Shown: one piece after another, positions 38,114 to 51,019 of the stretch | Layout: each line of letters begins with the position of its first letter | Numbering within the stretch: the stretch's first letter is position 1 | DNA from: Fasciolopsis buskii | Lineage: Eukaryota; Platyhelminthes; Trematoda; Plagiorchiida; Fasciolidae | Direction of reading: 5' to 3' | Length of the DNA: 64,000 nucleotides | Assembly: GCA_008360955.1 (NCBI GenBank) | Contig: LUCM01010391.1 | Span: 306,181 to 370,180, forward strand | The notes under the pieces: model-generated | Told to the model about the DNA's origin: nothing | Database searches by the model: none | Seen by the model: only the letters and a program-made list of their open reading frames with translations | Made by a program: the position numbers and the translations under genes

Positions 38114-39331
38114 CGGTCTGTAGTAAAAATGACATTCCGGCTTATTCATGCGTGTCCGTTAGCAGTGATCGGACAAAACACGCAGAATTTACTCGCAGAA
38201 TCAATGCAGATAGCTTAGGCGCAATTCACGTTGACATTTCTCACTATGACTTTCTGCAATTGTTGAATTGCTTTGCGTAGATCGTTCGCAAGAGTGAGTA
38301 AGATTTAGGCGACGATTCGCCATGCCATATTATTACTCAACTTCTCGGTGAAAACTATGAAAACACCGCTTGTCAGGAAGCAACAACAGTGCAAACCCGT
38401 CTGTGTTCTAATGGCGCTTCTGCTACCATTACACACTCAAAGTATCAGTGCAACGGAAGCGGGCAGGTCCCATGACCCCTAAAGTCCACTACACGCAAAG
38501 TGACAGGGGCGACAGACAAGGCCCTGAAACTTCGAGTGCCACTGAACTATGTAAGACCACAACATTAAAAAAGCATCACGTCGAACACCGTTTCTCCAGT
38601 ACACTTCGAACCTTCGCTCGGTTCAGATTCTTTACGAATGATCAATCTGAGTTTCATTAGAATAATAATTACTTACCCAAGAGTTGTGGATACCGACGGT
38701 CCCAAAAAATGACGACAATTCCTGATAATTCCATTTTAGGTGCTTTGGCTTTATATTTACGCTGGTACTCCATAATGCCAACGCAACTTTTAGTTCCGTT
38801 TTTCACCTTTTAATGGATAAATCATTGACAAAATTTGTTTCTTAGATCGGGAATAAATTTCGATTTCTGAGCACCTCTTTTCTTTCTGATTGGGTAGCTG
38901 ATTAAATTACTTAAAAAGCTCAATTGCCATAAATTAACAACAGTTGTCTCAGAACTTTGTTGAGTCGTTTCATCCCCGTTGGTCGAAACGAACAGAAGTG
39001 CATGACTACCGTAATCCGAATAATACTCGAGTTCAGGAGGAATGAGATTTTCATCAAACACACTAATCGTCAAGATGTTCGACAATTTAACACTAATTTC
39101 AGCTTGGTTTACACCATCCTTACTTCAATCACCGTGATCCAAACCAACAATGGATATCTCTATGAAGAACCGAAGTTAATCAAATTACCCACTTTAAAAA
39201 CGATCTGCAAACGTTGTCTCATTGTTACCATCGATATTACACGCTGTTACATGAGAATGATCTTGGTCACACAATAAGGAAACAATCCACCATTTTGCGT
39301 GATGTGAAACACAAGATAGTGTTCTACTCAC

Positions 39332-39517
39332 TTTGCCCAATCGCTGGAACTGTGGTTCAAATCCTTTGGAAAAATGTGCATCGATAACCGCGGAGAAAAT
39401 TCGCAGCATCGTGCTGTCATCAAACTCGTTCACGCCCAGCACATTCATATGGCGCGTTAGACGAGAGGTTATGTCATTTCGTCCACCTCCCGGTGGTCCC
39501 ATTGCAGCCATGAAACG
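39332..39517 (-). CDS. DNAH7: Dynein heavy chain exon: AAA3 sensor I region
   Basis: A 186-nt exon (62 codons, residues 788-849), phase 0 at both ends. It carries the AAA3 signature AAMGPPGGGRNDIT, followed by RLTRHMNVLGVNEFDD and IFSAVIDAHFSKGF. The acceptor is TTTTCCAG|CGT with a usable pyrimidine tract; the donor is AAA|GTGAGT. The family motif VTAMGPPGGGRN normally follows directly on the exon before it, which matches the join here. The coding stretch upstream of the acceptor in the same open frame does not resemble dynein and is intron. Confidence 0.95.
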
Positions 39518-40149
39518 CTGGAAAATGTTAAACGAGCGGAGTGTGCAGCACGACTCAGTTGTGTTGAAAACTAATGTGTGTAGAATGGGATAATTCAATT
39601 GCGGGTCATAGAAAAGTGAGATCTTTAACATGGTCACGTTTCCGCTTACGTGTTTATCTATTTGACCAAGGCGTTTGTTTTATCCGTGTGTGTGAACGCC
39701 TCCTGGTTAGCCCAGTGGAAATCTACTTTACCACACATTTTTTATGAAGGTTTCCTTAGAAAATTTTGACTTCTAAAAAGTCAGTTAGTACACCCGAATT
39801 ATTATTCAGGTAATTAAACATAAAAGCAATGGAAACAATTTGTTTTTTTTTGAAAGTTTTTCTAGTTTTTTCCAGACTTAGTATTTACCAGTCACTCTTC
39901 CAGTATGGGGATCTGGATTTTTATAGGCCTCGCTATTACTTTTTTGTGTTACAGTTGGTTAACAGCCCCCGAGTTGACGGTATTCACCCTTGCAATTTGG
40001 GCCTACCTTTGAATTAATCCGCAACCATTAGTTAGATGCCGGTTATTCAATGTGAAAATATACGGCAGGCAATTCCGGGTTTGAAATACTCCTCAGTATG
40101 GTTATAGGCGAGTGTCACAAGCACCGAGCTGGTTATTGACCCCGAAAAC

Positions 40150-41860
40150 TTATCGAAATGTTCCCAGATGATCGTCCCTATGAAAAATCCTCCGCAGATA
40201 AAGTCCTACACGCTACTGTGAATGATATAATGCTAATAACAGCGGTGTTGGTAGATGTAATGCGCCGACGTTTCGACTACCGTAGAGAGTCTTTCTCAAG
40301 GCATATTTTGCAAATGACTGAGGGAACGTTAACATGCCAACTGATGTTTAGTTGTCTGGGGGTGTTTGTGAATGTGTGTACTTTGAACTGTGGGTCGGGT
40401 GAGAGAATAGTTGTCCTTCACGTCATGCGTCCCCGTGGTGGTGGGGTCAACTAGCGTGGTGACCTTTGGAATGTTTGTTTCTCAAAGATGTTAGGACTGT
40501 CCATATCTCCGAAATCTCTGCTCCGTCGTTCTGATTGATGCGTGTGGGGTGGGGCTTATCGCCAGAGCCTCAGCAAGTTTACGTTCAGTTCAGGTTCTGA
40601 ATCCACGTTCCAGTACTTCTGTTTTCATAATCTATGTCATGTCCCTCTGCTATGGCATGTAGAGCGATGGCTGAATCGCGCTCAAGTTTAGATAAGGTCG
40701 CCTTATCCGAAGGTCTGCACCTTTCTTTCCTTCTGTGCTCTGTTATCCGTGTCATCAGTTGTCCGCTGGTTTGTTCAGTGTGCTCTGCTGGGCACCCTTT
40801 GCAACTGATTTTGTAGATGCAATTGTCTTGGTGTTGCCTTTGCTAAGTGGCGTTTTAAAGTGCCATCCATCCGGAGGAAAGTGGGAATATCAAAAGCCAA
40901 TGAGGCCCTTTCTTATTGCTTCCGAAGTTCCGATCCGTACGGAATTCCGACCGAGGCCGTTTTCTTTTCCTTTTCTTTCTTCGTCTTGGTTGGTGACATG
41001 CAACTTTTCAGTTGTTTTCTTAGGAGACGTGGCGGATAGTGATTGTCTTGCAAGATGTCGTGTAGACGTCTTGGCTCTTCTTTGCGTTCGGTGTCATCAC
41101 TGCAAAGCTTTTTAGCTCTGTTGGCTAGCGAGGAAATAAGTGTCCGTTTCACGCAGTGTGAATGAGCTTAACTGAGGTCCAAATACTTATCCGAATGTGT
41201 TGATTTTCTGTGAATGCCATATTGAATTTTCGTGAGTCATTAATTTTCAGCCGACAATCTAAGAAACTGATGACTCTACTGGTGTCTTCTGGCTCCATTG
41301 TGAACTTAATGGATCTTATTGAGAGCTTGAAGAAAACTATCTTTTTGTGCCGACCTGATGATTGCAAATGTATCGTTGACGTACCGTACGTAAAAGCGTG
41401 GGTGGGTCGGGGATAAATAAATTCCATTAAAGCTTTTGGTTCAACCGAGTGTAAGAAAAGGTTTGCTACAATGGGGGATATGGGTGATCCCATGGCCATA
41501 CCATCCGTTTGTTTGTACAATTCATGTTTGAACGTGAAGTATGTCAACATGAGGCAAAGTTCTATACCCCTCATAATTTCGGATGGAGGTAGTGCAATTC
41601 GCTCTTCTAAGGAAGTATCTGATATTAACAACGAATGTAAATAGTACAGACTGTCTTTAATGGGTACACTCACAACAACTTCATCATTTTCTAGTTCAAA
41701 GTCTTCCAGCATATGGGGGAAGTCGAAAGCGGCATTGATGTGACTTACTACTATATTCTGATGGGATTTTAATAATCCACTGAAATATTTGGCCATTTTG
41801 TACGTTCCACAAGAAGTGCATTCTACCCACTACCTTCTCGTAGCGGAGGTGTCTTCACCA
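40150..41860 (-). mobile_element. Penelope-like retroelement, defective
   Basis: Same strand as the dynein gene. The RT part (41796 to 41149) begins YKMAKYFSGLL, has LYKQTDGMAMGSPISP and IVANLFLH (the Penelope motif B region), then after a frameshift YVNDTFAII (YVND at 41372-41383, where YVDD is usual), then IKFTMEPED and ISFLDCRLK. The linker (41152 to 40913) reads RAKKLCSDDTERKEEPRRL and NHYPPRLLRKQLKSC. A GIY-YIG-type endonuclease end follows (about 40820 to 40600), with CKGCPAEHTEQTSGQLMTRITEHRRK and LERDSAIALHAIAEGHDIDYEN. The motif A block (F-D-V) appears deleted: VVVS runs straight into VPIKDSL near 41670. The 5' part looks truncated and the 3' limit is approximate. Confidence 0.88.
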
Positions 41861-43309
41861 GGGTGACAAGTCGAAGACTTCGTTAGTTACTCCAGCGGAG
41901 ATCGATAGACTGTTTCCAAACCAACCACAGTTGGGGTAAGAAAAGTGCTCACTGGCATCTGTGACCGAGGGATATTCTGGGCACTTCGGATATCTCGGTT
42001 TCATCCAGAATGCATATTAACTGGGCAATCAGTCAGCTGCTCCCGGTGAGTTTCGAGACCCTCAAATCCTCCCACTGCCTTGTAGGTTAGACTTTTTGGT
42101 CAGAGTTTCAGGGTGGGGTGCCTAAGGTCAACCCTCTGTTTCGCTTTGGGCAACCGAGTGGTATCAAGCCCATTGACGAAACACGGATACCGTTGTATAG
42201 CTAATGGAGTGGAGATGGAGAACGGAAGAGCTACCATAAGTGAGAACTCCACACTACATTCGTTCTTTCCTTCTTTCTCCTTCACCATGGTCCCAATGTT
42301 GCATGATCCTTACACAAATATGTTTCTAGTGTAAACTGATTGGATATCGACACGCACGAAGATCCAGTCGCACCACATTTGTTTCTTTTTGGGCTCTAAA
42401 GCTATTTCGTTTTGACGATCCAACTACCACAATACCTTTTAATCGTCAACAACCATAAGCGAATAACTATAAGTAAGCGAGTATGCAAAATTCACGGTGA
42501 TATGATGCGACCATCATTCCCATCACAGTTGGCTCTAAGATTTATTAATCTAATGCCAACAGTTCATCGCGAGTCGTAAAACGTTACTAATTTTAATTGG
42601 CGGTCAATCATTTTTGTGGAATTTTTGACCTCCAGTAGAACGATATCACATAGAGGCACTTTGAGAACGTGGTATGCCAGTGTTCTATCCTGCCGTTCAT
42701 TTTCTTATTAAACACCACGCTAGTTTAATAATCTAATGCATGAAATTGTGTACTGACTTTTAAAATTAATGTCGGCAATCATGGTTTCTTTGCACACTGG
42801 ACTACAGAAACCGAAGTTTAATGGCAACAATACATCGGGAGCTCACTCGACCACCACTGACGGTGCATATGAGGGGCAAGCTGTCTTCCCCAATGACGAT
42901 TTATGTGGTGCCTGTCCAGGTACTCCACCGGACGATGATTATGAGAAATGTGGTGAAGCGAAACACCAATAATAATCTATTTCGGAGAGTTCAGTGGTGT
43001 GATTCATAATCAATATCACTTGATTCCGCAGCTTCGAGTCTCTTGAGACGTTGCCCATCAGTCGATTAATAAATATTACTAGTATTTTATTTAAACTTTA
43101 TCAGACCACTTTACAAACTTTGGGCACGATGTGCAATCCTCAACGTTGCCAATAGCACCAAATGTTGTCAGTTGGATACAAATTCGGGGACCTAAGTGGA
43201 CCTGCAAGAGGTCCTACCACGCTAGCCTTCTCGCAGCGATCCCTGCCCAATGGTGACACACTTTCTCCCCTTGGCAGAATCTACCATTTCCAGTGCAAAC
43301 GTTTCCATT

Positions 43310-45010
43310 GTAACTTCAGTCAATCTTTTGTAATTTTAAATGGATCTTTCCTCATTGTGTCCGAATCCATCAACCATGTCAACCCGTGCGTTCGGGTATT
43401 CGATTGGTGTGTTAATGACCAGAACCAAAGCCCGCGAATTCACTACCCCACTAACTAGTAACCCAATGTTGACTAAATTATTGATTGAACGGAATCCATT
43501 TTACCAGTGTGAGTGCGTGGTTGTGCGGAAGACAGTGGGTTGGTGTTATAAGAACTTCGTCCTTGTGAATAGGACAAGAATGAGCAGGACGACTAAGGGA
43601 CAAGTTAGGCGACTGATTTATTAGATCACTAAAGCAAAACTTAGTCACCGAGCCAACTGACAAAGAAATATCCAGTTCTGTGGACTCATCAACTAAGAGC
43701 TTCCATGCAAACTCCTGACGCTACACATTACATTCTGGTGAGACATACGAATTCGGTGTGTACAAGTAAAAGTACCCGGTATACATACCTGAAGAGCGGC
43801 ATTAACCGCGAAATTCATCGTGCTTCCGGGAGGATTTGGTTCACTCATCCAATTACTACCTACAATTTCTGAATGAGGATGTTATAAACTAATATATATT
43901 TCCGTACACGGTTTTTTTAAATGATTCCTTATGCAGTGACAGCATCCGATCGGTCACTGGACATCATGGGAGAACTGTACTTGCCAGGAATCATCACCAG
44001 TGCACATCCATCGTCCCCGAACTGGGAGGCGAAACGGCGACGAACAGCTGTAAGTCGAATTCCTTGGGTATTTTGCTAGCAGGGCTAATTTTTAAGGGTT
44101 CACCGAACGTCAACATGACAACATAGCACCCATGTCGGTCAATGGATCTTGCAGGCCACTGACCTTTAAGGTCACCAGATGAACGAATCCTGGAGGAAGA
44201 CGATGTTCTTTGAGCAAGTCAATGTAGTTTCATTGATTTAATTTATAGCATATAAACAAAAGTTAACTGAGAAACAAACAGTATGGTGGATGGAGGTGGT
44301 CATCTGGTAATTCTTAGACACGTGTCGCGATATTAGAAAAGATTGTTAATGTCCAGGCGCCGATGCCTTCGCAGTATTGTCCGAACATGGCAGATTAATT
44401 TTGTGGGCAATGATGAGGTTAGGACTAAGATTCGTAGTCGTACAAGTCTTTTTTCCATCATTTCACTTTGGAATAAACATTGTTTTGAGGCAACAAGCAA
44501 AAACAAGTGCATATTAAAGCGAGGTTACTGATTGTTAAAAACCGGATTGAAAATAAGTCGACGAAGACCCGAGAAAAAGTACCCAACCTAGGTTCTGCCA
44601 CGGTCGATAATCGCACGCTTATGCGGATCTTTCGACGGACTATTACTAGTTGTTATACTGTCAGCCCAGCAACTCCGTCTTACATTCGCGAGGCAACAGA
44701 TCATTCGGTTGATTAGTCTTGGTCGCCTCGATAATTTTTCCTTTATTCGAACAGAACGATGATCTTATAACTTCCTGTCACAGTCTTCCATACACGCACA
44801 CATGCACATTACGGTAAACTGGATCCAATTCAATCATGAAGTTAGTCAACATTGGGTTACTAGTTAGTGGGGTAGTGAATTCGCGGGCTTTGGTTCTGGT
44901 CATCAACACGCCAATCGAATACCCGAACGCACGGGTTGACATGGTTGATGGATTCGGACACAATGAGGAAAGATCCATTTAAAATTACAAAAGGCTGACC
45001 GAGAATTGTA
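43310..45010. repeat. Inverted-arm element of about 1.7 kb
   Basis: Left arm about 43310-43557 matches the reverse complement of the right arm about 44765-45010. The outer 150 bp are nearly identical (GTAATTTTAAATGGATC and the block through CTAGTAACCCAATGTTGACTAA), while the inner part, up to the CTTATAAC and GTCTTCC strings, is clearly diverged. The 1.2 kb between the arms has no recognisable protein. It could be a DNA element with long inverted ends or two opposed insertions of one repeat; I cannot decide. Confidence 0.75.
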
Positions 45011-45221
45011 ATGGGAAAATTCGAAATGAATATGGTATATTGGCTTTATCTTTTGTTGTTTCTTTGCCTAGTAGTCGAATCTATTTTGTCAGAAATTTTT
45101 CCCTGAAAACTGTTCGCTGCTTAATTGGGACAACATTCTTAGTCTTCAGTTATTTTGAGGCGGCATGTGTAGCCAGATGACATGTAGAATGACGAATTCA
45201 CTTACGCACTATGCGTCCAAA

Positions 45222-45298
45222 AGCAAAGCCGGAACCGAACCGGTGAACCTCCGCTTCCCAGCTAGGTGATCCTCTACTGAGCTACCCTGGGCAGTCAT
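45222..45298 (-). mobile_element. tRNA-derived SINE head
   Basis: Minus strand shows A box GGTAGCTCAGTAGAGGATC and B box CCGGTTCGGTTCCGG with correct spacing. The T arm pairs (CCGG with CCGG around TTCGGTT), but the acceptor and anticodon arms do not pair well. It is therefore more likely a SINE head or tRNA pseudogene than a working tRNA. Confidence 0.6.
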
Positions 45299-46598
45299 CT
45301 GCAATGCAATTTACGTAAATGAACATTCAGTTTTACATGAACCGCTGGTGCCCTAAGGTCACAGTTCAATTCCATAGCGCTAAAATGGATTTCCCATTCT
45401 AGGTGGTGTTGGTTTTGCGACTCCAGATCATTTTTCGCATAAAAGCTGATAAGGAATGGTAGTCTAACTGGCATTGCGCCTGAGTCTAGTAGACCTGCGT
45501 CATTGGTCACGGGTGGCTGCGCGACGCTGGACCGTGGGATGCATTGAACAGGATGGGCCGAAAGGCGACTCGGACAACGGATGATATAATGGCAGTCTCA
45601 CAGGTGCAATAATGCAAGCAAAATAACCTATAAATGTATGAAGATTCCATTTGATGAATGTCCCCATTGACCATGGTTTTTCTTACTCTAGCTGATGGGG
45701 ACGGACAATACCGATCCAGAGCTAAGAGTAGCTGACTGGAGAGCAGAAACCAGAACAGAGAAGAGAGGTTACACAGCGAAAGTGGACTGGCGAACGGTTA
45801 GCAAACTAGACACCAGCCGTCTCGCCTACACAACAAATGTTGTCGCAATGCCAACTAGCGGCTGCCAGAGGCACCAGCTGTCCGATGGGTCATAATTAAC
45901 CGAGTAAATGAGCCTCTCAGACTGCGGAATGCTGACTCATTTGCAAATGATGCCAAGATAAGATTGCCAAAATGGCATGTCAAGCTGCTTCTCAGCATGG
46001 ACAGCAAGCTACACAAAAAACAATTTAATTTGGAAGTGGGTTTCCTTGACTTCCTTGACTCCCCGGATTAAATTGGTTTCATTACATTCAAAGATTTCGG
46101 CTGTGGGTGTTCGGCATAGGAACGGACGGTATTAGTGAGCTTGAAAAGGTCATTTGATTCGGCAAACAGTGCATACACTCCTATCGTTCGCTCAACCGCG
46201 GTCGAAACTGATAGTGGCTAGAGTTGTTCCATTCCAGATCTCATCTGAAATGCTGTCGTATCCATGCATGACATCATATTCAACATAAATTTATTGGGTC
46301 ATTGATAAGTTTCTAGCTACCTTAATCAGAATGTTTGATCTTGACTGATATACACTGATTTGTCTGAATGCTGCTTGTCATTAGACTTTGCGTGTTTGTT
46401 GTTCCAGTGTTGAAATATCACCTGCGATCACCGTGGGATATAGGTTGGGTTTCGGGCTGAAAAAAATCATGCAGTAGCGCCACAGACACCGAAGAAGAAT
46501 AGATTTAACCAAACTTTGCGCACATTAATGACGAAACTCAGTGGATTAAATTTGCCGACAAGGGAGAAATCTAGACACGAGTTAAAATTACAGCTTAC

Positions 46599-46918
46599 CA
46601 CGTCAGCCAGTATTTGTTTCGTGTTATCTTTTCGATCGTACCAGTGCCCATGGTCCAGCCACATTCGTAGTAATTCAATCGGTGGCTGAGCTCCATATTT
46701 CTCCTTCATCGGCATGTTCAAATCGTCCACAAACACAATACACTGCTTCCCGGGTGGTGGCCCAAACACACCTTTCCGACGCCGATCCAGCCGAGACATG
46801 ATAATATCCTGGGTCTGGTTGGCACTCGTTCGGGCTGAGAAATTCAATGTATTCGGAAGGTATTGCTCCTTGGGCAGAGTAAGCAGATAGCCATTTGCAA
46901 TCACAGATTTTCCCGTTC
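46599..46918 (-). CDS. DNAH7: Dynein heavy chain exon: AAA3 P-loop end and Walker B
   Basis: Residues 681-787. The exon opens by completing the AAA3 P-loop: GPTG from the previous exon plus TGKS here (678-685). It continues with the conserved [30 protein letters not shown] and Walker [11 protein letters not shown] (741-746), then [19 protein letters not shown]3 is the regulatory ATPase whose nucleotide state gates microtubule release, and both of its nucleotide-contacting motifs look intact. The acceptor is TTTGCAG|GA and the donor GTG|GTAAGC. It ends in phase 0. The open frame running on into the intron after DV is read-through. Confidence 0.95.
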
Positions 46919-47549
46919 CTGCAAAAATTGCATTTTACATAAGTTCAATGAAGGATACATAATAACTTGCAATCTGGTATCTATCTACTCCAAAAGTGTA
47001 CTCATAATCATGTATGTTCTCATCACCCATACTTTCATAAACGTAATCAAAAGAGTCTTCTTCTCATTACGAATGGTTGGGAAGTAAATATCTGTGACAG
47101 CGCCTTCAACGGCTCACGTGATAGATAACCTCTGTGTGACTGGCTGATGTGTCTCTCGAATAAGGAACAACTAGACTAATACACGAACGATGCAATTAAA
47201 ACAAGGGTCGAGACAGATAGGGAGCATGGCGAATGAAAACGTCCGAAGCCCAAAGAGCATGTGAAACAAGAACGCTATGGATAACCCAACGGAAACTGGA
47301 CCATAATCCACCGAGTAGAAAGTAAAAATATTCGGAACAACTGCGGCGAAACGTGTACAAACTAAACGTTCAACTTTCACGAAGAACTCTCCATTCATTC
47401 GTGTTTTTCCTTAAAGTCATCTGGCAGCCGGGGTTTTTGTTCTTTGTAAGGGGAAAATGAGAACATTGAACAATCCGGTTGGTATTCTTTCTTCATACAC
47501 GTTAAGCTCACCAACTGGCAGGATCTCTCCTTGTTGGAGAACCTCGCTG

Positions 47550-47945
47550 ACCTGTTTTCGACCACTGATGTCCCTGAAGCATTGTTGGAGTCTGGTGGGA
47601 TCATCGGGCGAGCAGTGACGAGGTGCGCCGTTGTGCTGAGGTTATCATTCTGCACCACTTTCGTGGATTGAGCATGTTTTGCGTACCCCTGCCTATCGTC
47701 TGCCTTTTGTGGTTTTTCGCACGTGCTGGGCGCTGCTGGAGGAAACGTCACGGCAGTCAGGCTAGAACTTGGCGAAGAGGCATAAATAAGTTAGCTTCTA
47801 TTTTGGTCTCGGTTGGTTTCTCCCATCTTCTTTTTCGGGATCCAACAGAGGAAGATTTTGGTCGGTTGGAGACGCTAAATTGGATTTGTGCATCTCACGG
47901 TTTTGCTTTTAATTCTTCGTCAGATCCGACACAATGGATTCACAT
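47550..47945 (+). mobile_element. RTE retrotransposon C-terminal fragment
   Basis: Plus-strand frames give VFDH, GVWWDHRASSDEVRRCAEV, then in another frame WIEHVLRTPAYRLPF, and then ARAGRCWRKRHGSQ, TWRRGINKLASILVSVG and LETLNWICAS. This is the order of the post-RT region of trematode-type RTE elements (V-F-D-H ... L-G-H-V-L-R-M ... M-T-W-R-R-G ... W-L-E-T-L). Frameshifted and truncated at both ends. Opposite orientation to the dynein gene. Confidence 0.8.
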
Positions 47946-48211
47946 TAGGTAATAAGCACTAAGACTGGGCCACGGAGTGGGGCTCCGTCATCATGTAACA
48001 GTCTGCGATCAAGCTATCGGCGATGTGCTTTAACATCGACGAGTAATTTACGTAACTGTCACGAATGCCGTTTTACAAGCTCAATAAGTCGGCCAGTGAA
48101 TCAAAAACTCATTCGAGCAGCTGATAGACCACTTAATCATGTAGATACAAGGACGGCCACTTTCTGTGATCATGTTCCTTATCAATATCAATTCTAAACT
48201 ATTGCATACCA

Positions 48212-48612
48212 GACACAAGATGCACCAAGGTGACCCAAACCGTCTGAAGCTGGAGCTAAAGGGAAATCCCTATTCTGCTGCCCTGGCGCAACCATGCGCA
48301 GACGCTAACTTTGCTTGCTTGTAGCACACGGGCTTAACAAACCCAAGCTCAGTTACGAATGCGTCATCATGTGGAAGCTAAGCGAGGCCCAGTTGAGTGG
48401 GAAAAACCTGGGCGATTTAAGATTTGGTCGGACCTTAAACACGATGACCTCACTTTGGACTTAGGCAAGTGGGCTAGGCTGAACTGAGACCATCGCGGCC
48501 ATTCACGGGATCGAGAATGGAGAATCTCGGTGGCATCGAGTGCAAACGGACGAGGTAAAGTGAGTTGAGCTTGTCATCTAGATTTTTGATGGGTTAAACT
48601 CACCTTACCTGG
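48212..48612 (+). repeat. Dispersed repeat family R1, copy d
   Basis: Full-length same-orientation match to 3683-4083. Shared blocks include CCGTCTGAAGCTGGAGC, CTTTGCTTGCTTGTAGCACACGGGC, GAGGCCCAGTTGAGT, GATTTAAGATTTGGTC and the 3' end TTGATGGGTTAAACTCACC. Confidence 0.75.
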
Positions 48613-49540
48613 TCCTTTTATACCCCGATTTCTGCCAGAAATAAATTCGTGAATCGTCACTCGAAATCTGGAGCTTGCCTTCAGGTGAGTATAGCAGCGG
48701 TAAATCCGGGACCTCTTGCTATCCTTTCGGCCATTACCGGTTGTAGGGATGATCACCGATGTAGACATTAGCCCGGACTAACAGCATACCAGTTACAATG
48801 ATGATTTTTTTACTCCAAAACCCATTTGGGTGCGGAGCTGAGGATCGATCTATCGGACTTGCGGAGGGCCAATTGGTAGTCATTGGTATTAACTGATTAT
48901 TCGGTGGTAATGAACATTATCAAGGCCATGACTAAACTAACTCCGCCACTTGACAGTATTGAAATTCACAAATTACTTTCAGTGGGGGGTGTCATGTGCT
49001 CAGATTGAAAGACGCAATCCAAAGGAACATATGGGGTGACTCAGGAGACAGAACGAAATAGAGAAGGCCCTTTGTGAAAAACAGATCTCGTCTGAATTGA
49101 AATAAGAATGAAGCGCAAAAAAGCAAGAGCATTTTAGACATCTGGTCGTGACTGTGTATGAGAAAGATCACCCAGTCACCAGGTCCTTCGAGTTTACACA
49201 ATGTTGGTTCATCCTGAGGAAGAGTTGGATACATTGTACAATTATGTGAATAAGCAGCGATTAAACCTTTTATAATTATGAAAATGTCATTATCCAGCAA
49301 AATCTTGCGGCAAGTACCGTAATGAATGATATCCAGACTTGTCAAGCATAGGTGAGATGAAAATGTAATCCGGGTTGATCCTCAACACGGGGGTTATAAG
49401 CATTACGGAAATAATTACGCCAACGCAAAAGCAGTTATTTTGTTGAATGTCTCACTGTGCCCCTTGTTATGCATTAGCCGTATGGCGAACGATTGATACC
49501 AAACGGTACTGGTCGCCAGCTGACTAGTCATGTGTCTCCA

Positions 49541-49582
49541 TTATATATACATATATATATGTACATATATATATATATATAT
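49541..49582. repeat. TA-rich microsatellite
   Basis: Imperfect (TA)n with TACA interruptions, palindromic in part, in intron 4. Confidence 0.85.
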
Positions 49583-51019
49583 CAGTATCTGATACATCGA
49601 TTCCTACTGCCGCTAGCGTTTTGACCTGTCAGCTATCAGCTTTAACAATATGAATGTGAAACCAGCCAGAAAGAATGGGAAACTGCCAGAAGAGGCTGAA
49701 TATTGACGGGAATATTTTAAATTCTGCGTGAAAAACCCTGGGTAGGACGTTGTTGCGAGACAGTACGAAAAAAAACAGTTTGCTAAAAGGTAGATTAGAT
49801 AACTGTATTATTATGGTACGTAGATTTTCTTATGATGCTCCTTTTTTGGAGACATGTCACTGACCAAACCACGATACACTGTCATTTCCATTTGGCACCA
49901 TCTAATAGGTGCAGGAGACAGAGTATCGGCTATAATGGTGGGCCGATAATAAACGTGCGTCTCAAGAAAGAGACTGAGCTTCAGTTGTCGGAGACCTAGC
50001 GAACAAGCTTCGCCAGGGTAGAACATATTACACAAGCTTCAGAGGATAGGGTCAATAACGCTAAAGAACGGTAAGGAAAAAGACAAGCGACGGCAGCGTT
50101 CTTGATCTACGAAGTAACCCAAAACCGCTGTTTGTGCCAGTTGCCATTCGGTCTATCGTCTGCTTTGGAGTGGATAGTGGGAAAGGGAAGCTGCAGAGCA
50201 ACCAAAAATTGTTTTTGGACGCAGATGGAGGACCAGTATGCGAAAATTACGGAAGCTTCCACTGTGCTTAGATCACAAAGCTCGGTTAATCGTGACTGCT
50301 GATTCCGGCATGGAAACCTTGCATCACATTTATGGTGTGATTATTTTGCGCTAGGTGTGAAAACGTGATGGATACTTCGTACAATTATTCGTGTTAGATT
50401 GATGTCCCAACACTTTGTGCGTACGAAAGCTCAACCAAGCATTCCATTTATTATTCGCGTGTGAAACCCGCCTTAATAAAATTAGTCGGGCTTCCCACAA
50501 AGAATTTCAATAGGTTACACTCAGTCTAGCTTTAACGTACGAGTAACCTTTACTCATGCCTAAAATAGTACTTTACACTGAAGGCAAAAGACGCATATCA
50601 GTTTTCACCTTTCTGTCTGTAATTCCTCATAATTAAGTTTTTAATAGCTTTACTAGATATAGACGGTTAAAAAACGTAGTGTGTTTTTCTCTTTTAGCTT
50701 CACTGTTAGCCTTAGCCATGGCTCCCCCTTTATGAAGTTTTCCGATGATCGGAGATTTGACACTTGCTTGCTTTTTTGTTTTGTACACATTTGAAAGCAT
50801 TCAGGACTTCCCTATATAGATTTTGTTTGTTGTCAAAGTTTATCCTTGGTAGAATGTAACGATAACCTCAGTTTCTACGACCATTAACCTTACACAAGCG
50901 TGTTCTGATTTGCGTTGCTTTCTCACGGCATGAAATAATACTGGAAGAAATAGGAAGAGGAAGGAACTATAAAAAGTAGGCAACAGTCAGAATGCAATAA
51001 CGTCAATGAGCCGGCATTG

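Larger units (their letters stand above)
36333..39331 (-). other. Dynein intron 6, 3.0 kb
   Basis: Contains a possible decayed SINE head on the minus strand near 36610-36760 (GCGTTTGACTCA and a TCCCGGGTTTG block), the R2 terminal-inverted-repeat element at 37411-37642 and a TA-rich run at 38089-38113. Nothing recognisable in 38150-39330. Confidence 0.7.
39518..46598 (-). other. Dynein intron 5, 7.1 kb
   Basis: Contains the Penelope-like element (about 40150-41860), an inverted-arm element (43310-45010) and a tRNA-like SINE head at 45222. The open frame at 45695-45895 is not recognised. In 41870-43300 and 45900-46590 I see nothing I can name. Confidence 0.75.

Noticed and set aside
45695..45895. 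66-codon plus-strand open frame with charged composition
   Set aside because: No family match or partner exon; too short to separate from chance.
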